From: G965202915 sp965202915
Lineage (GTDB): Bacteria; Pseudomonadota; Gammaproteobacteria; Eutrophobiales; Eutrophobiaceae
Direction of reading: 5' to 3'
DNA: 64,000 nt
Assembly: GCA_965202915.1 (NCBI GenBank)
Contig: OZ241847.1
Location: forward strand, 1,860,001-1,924,000
Shown piece after piece: positions 62,755 through 64,000 of the stretch. The position numbers were made by a program, and so were the translations under genes. The notes below the pieces were generated by a model that searched no databases, was not told the DNA's origin, and saw only the letters and a list, made by a program, of their open reading frames with translations. Each line of letters opens with the position of its first letter. Within the stretch, counting starts at the first letter, position 1.

Positions 62755-63651
62755 ATGGCAATTCCCGCACCTTACGAGGTGATTTTACCTCTCCTGAAAC
62801 ATATTGCTTCCGGCGAGGAGTTCCGTGCATGTGCAGTCACCGACCATCTGGCCGGAGAATTTCGTTTAACCGCTGAAGAGTTGGGGGAAAAACTAAATAA
62901 TGGCTGCTCCGTTTTTAGCAATAGAGTTGCGTGGGGCAAAGCCCACTTGAAAATGGCAGGTTTGATTGAATCGCCGCGCAACGGCTACATATGCATTACC
63001 CCGGAGGGACAAAAACTTCTCTCCACCCATCCCAGGATTGATCGTTCATTACCTGTAACGAAACAGTTCCTCTATTCCTTCAGCCCTGGTACGCAAGCAG
63101 ATAATAACATGGAGCGGGATCCCCCCGATCAAACACCGGCGGAATTGATAGAGGCCGCCCGTAATCAGCAGGAGAGGGTATTAATGCATGACATCCTCGA
63201 GAGAGTACGCAATATCAGCCCGGCGGAGTTTGAGAGATTGATCCTCACACTGCTTGAAAAAATGGGTTATGGCCTTGGTGAGGACTCCGCCCAACAGCTC
63301 GGAGGTCCGTGTGATGGCGGTGTGGACGGTGTAATTAAGCAGGACGTGCTGGGTCTTGACCTTGTGTATATCCAGGCCAAGCGTTACCGGGATAAATCGT
63401 CGATCGGTGCCTCGGATATCCAGGCCTTTTCCGGTAGCCTCAACATGCACAGGGTGCAAAAGGGTTTGTTTGTCACCTCATCGTCTTTTACAGAGAGAGC
63501 CAAAAGTGCGGCTCGGAAGTTGACACAAAACATCATCCTGATTGATGGTGAAGAATTGGCGCGGCTGATGATTAAGCACAATGTTGGCGCACGGATCAGA
63601 AATACCTATGAGTTCAAGGCCGTGGATGAAGATTTTTTCATTGAAGAGTAA
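62755..63651 (+). CDS. mrr: Mrr-family restriction endonuclease
   Basis: Mrr enzymes cut modified or foreign DNA. The 298-aa protein has the N-terminal winged-helix recognition domain (Mrr_N, about 5-100, PAPYEVILPLLKHIASGEE) and a C-terminal catalytic domain (about 150-290). The PD-(D/E)xK-type active site is visible as DGGVDGVIKQD followed by LVYIQAKRY, and FSGSLNMHRVQKGLFVTSS is another family signature. No methyltransferase accompanies it, consistent with a type IV enzyme acting on methylated DNA. It sits between the TolC fusion and the adaptor gene of what looks like one efflux operon, so it probably arrived by insertion. Confidence 0.92.
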   Translation: MAIPAPYEVILPLLKHIASGEEFRACAVTDHLAGEFRLTAEELGEKLNNGCSVFSNRVAWGKAHLKMAGLIESPRNGYICITPEGQKLLSTHPRIDRSLPVTKQFLYSFSPGTQADNNMERDPPDQTPAELIEAARNQQERVLMHDILERVRNISPAEFERLILTLLEKMGYGLGEDSAQQLGGPCDGGVDGVIKQDVLGLDLVYIQAKRYRDKSSIGASDIQAFSGSLNMHRVQKGLFVTSSSFTERAKSAARKLTQNIILIDGEELARLMIKHNVGARIRNTYEFKAVDEDFFIEE

Positions 63652-63733
63652 CGCTCGAGGACAAAAATTATTCCTCCCGACCCGGTATCTTACTGAGCGA
63701 CCGGGCGATGGCGGTGGTTTGCCGTTTTCACTG

Positions 63734-64000
63734 ATGCGTCTAAGTCGGTGGCGCGTGAACCTATGCTGGGCGATGCTCTTGACCTTGAGTGCATGTGACC
63801 GCGGCAGTGACGCGGAAAATATCGCTGAGCCGCGGCTGCGACCGGTTCGTTATCATACCGTTGCGCCTGCCGAGGCGGGTAATATCCGCACTTTTTCGGG
63901 ACTTGCCAAGATTGGGCAGGAATCCAACCTGAGTTTCAGGGTGGGCGGGGTGATCCAATCGACGTCGGTGAAGGTCGGCGATCAATTGCAGGCGGGGCAG
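63734..64000 (+). CDS. Efflux RND-type periplasmic adaptor lipoprotein, N-terminal part
   Basis: The frame from ATG 63734 runs off the right edge (89 codons). It starts with a signal peptide ending in the lipobox LSAC (C21 of the reading MRLSRWRVNL). The visible sequence AGNIRTFSGLAKIGQESNLS then FRVGGVIQSTSVKVGDQLQ is the start of the membrane-fusion/adaptor fold (HlyD/AcrA type), where beta-barrel and lipoyl domains begin. The adaptor would link an inner-membrane transporter, probably encoded beyond the window, to the TolC-like fusion upstream. Confidence 0.85.
   Translation, partial: MRLSRWRVNLCWAMLLTLSACDRGSDAENIAEPRLRPVRYHTVAPAEAGNIRTFSGLAKIGQESNLSFRVGGVIQSTSVKVGDQLQAGQ

Overview
The window looks like the chromosome of a gammaproteobacterium. 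Typical gene neighbourhoods include metG next to rnf genes, pheT-ihfA-merR-tRNA-Pro(GGG), lgt-thyA, rpmH-rnpA-yidD-yidC-mnmE, dnaA-dnaN with gyrB, and polA next to a DUF2782 gene. Between these housekeeping blocks lie very large repetitive secreted or surface proteins. They carry cadherin, CSPG, FG-GAP, dockerin-like, He_PIG and VCBS modules, and there is also a leucine-rich L-domain protein. That repertoire is common in host-associated or particle-attached bacteria, but the lifestyle is inference.

Layout. 0-1.6 kb: an L-domain (LRR-like) secreted protein on the minus strand, cut by the window edge. 1.9-6.7 kb: metG, then a reduced rnf cluster (rnfA, B, D, G; no rnfC or rnfE). 6.7-18.5 kb, all minus strand: a beta-hydroxyacid dehydrogenase, gyrB, dnaN, dnaA, hisE-I-F-A and polA. 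An oriC-like cluster of DnaA boxes lies between dnaA and dnaN, and two parS-like sites lie between dnaN and gyrB. recF is absent from its usual place. 18.7-40.6 kb: a DUF2782 gene and two giant paralogues (3234 and 3627 aa). 40.8-49.3 kb: pheT, ihfA, a MerR regulator, tRNA-Pro, a Sel1 lipoprotein, glmS, an Hpt protein and a hybrid histidine kinase. 49.4-53.1 kb, minus strand: mnmE-yidC-yidD-rnpA-rpmH. 53.5-58.4 kb, accessory: an orphan ParA with an altered P-loop, a DUF1640-like coiled-coil protein, and a secreted modular protein whose reading frame crosses a 15-C tract. 58.7-64 kb: lgt, thyA, a binding-protein/TolC fusion, an Mrr-type endonuclease and the start of an efflux adaptor lipoprotein.

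Four observations stand out. (1) gyrB carries an in-frame N-terminal CSPG/cadherin-like module of about 115 residues, the same family that fills the giant proteins. (2) The giant genes arose by a tandem duplication of a polA-DUF2782-giant-pheT segment. Decayed pieces of pheT, polA and DUF2782 survive between them, and the breakpoint shows 7 bp of microhomology. (3) The modular protein at 55.3-58.4 kb has its ribosome-binding site and start upstream of a poly-C run and its signal peptide downstream. With 15 C the frame is closed; with 14 C it opens. This is the architecture of a phase-variable gene, although a homopolymer sequencing error would look the same. (4) The Rnf cluster lacks rnfC and rnfE, and RnfA has lost both cysteines expected to hold the RnfA/RnfE iron-sulfur cluster.

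The three large secreted proteins share a two-EF-hand dockerin-like module, at the N-terminus of the giants and the C-terminus of the poly-C protein. They may belong to one surface-display or assembly system; no cohesin or dedicated secretion ATPase is visible here.
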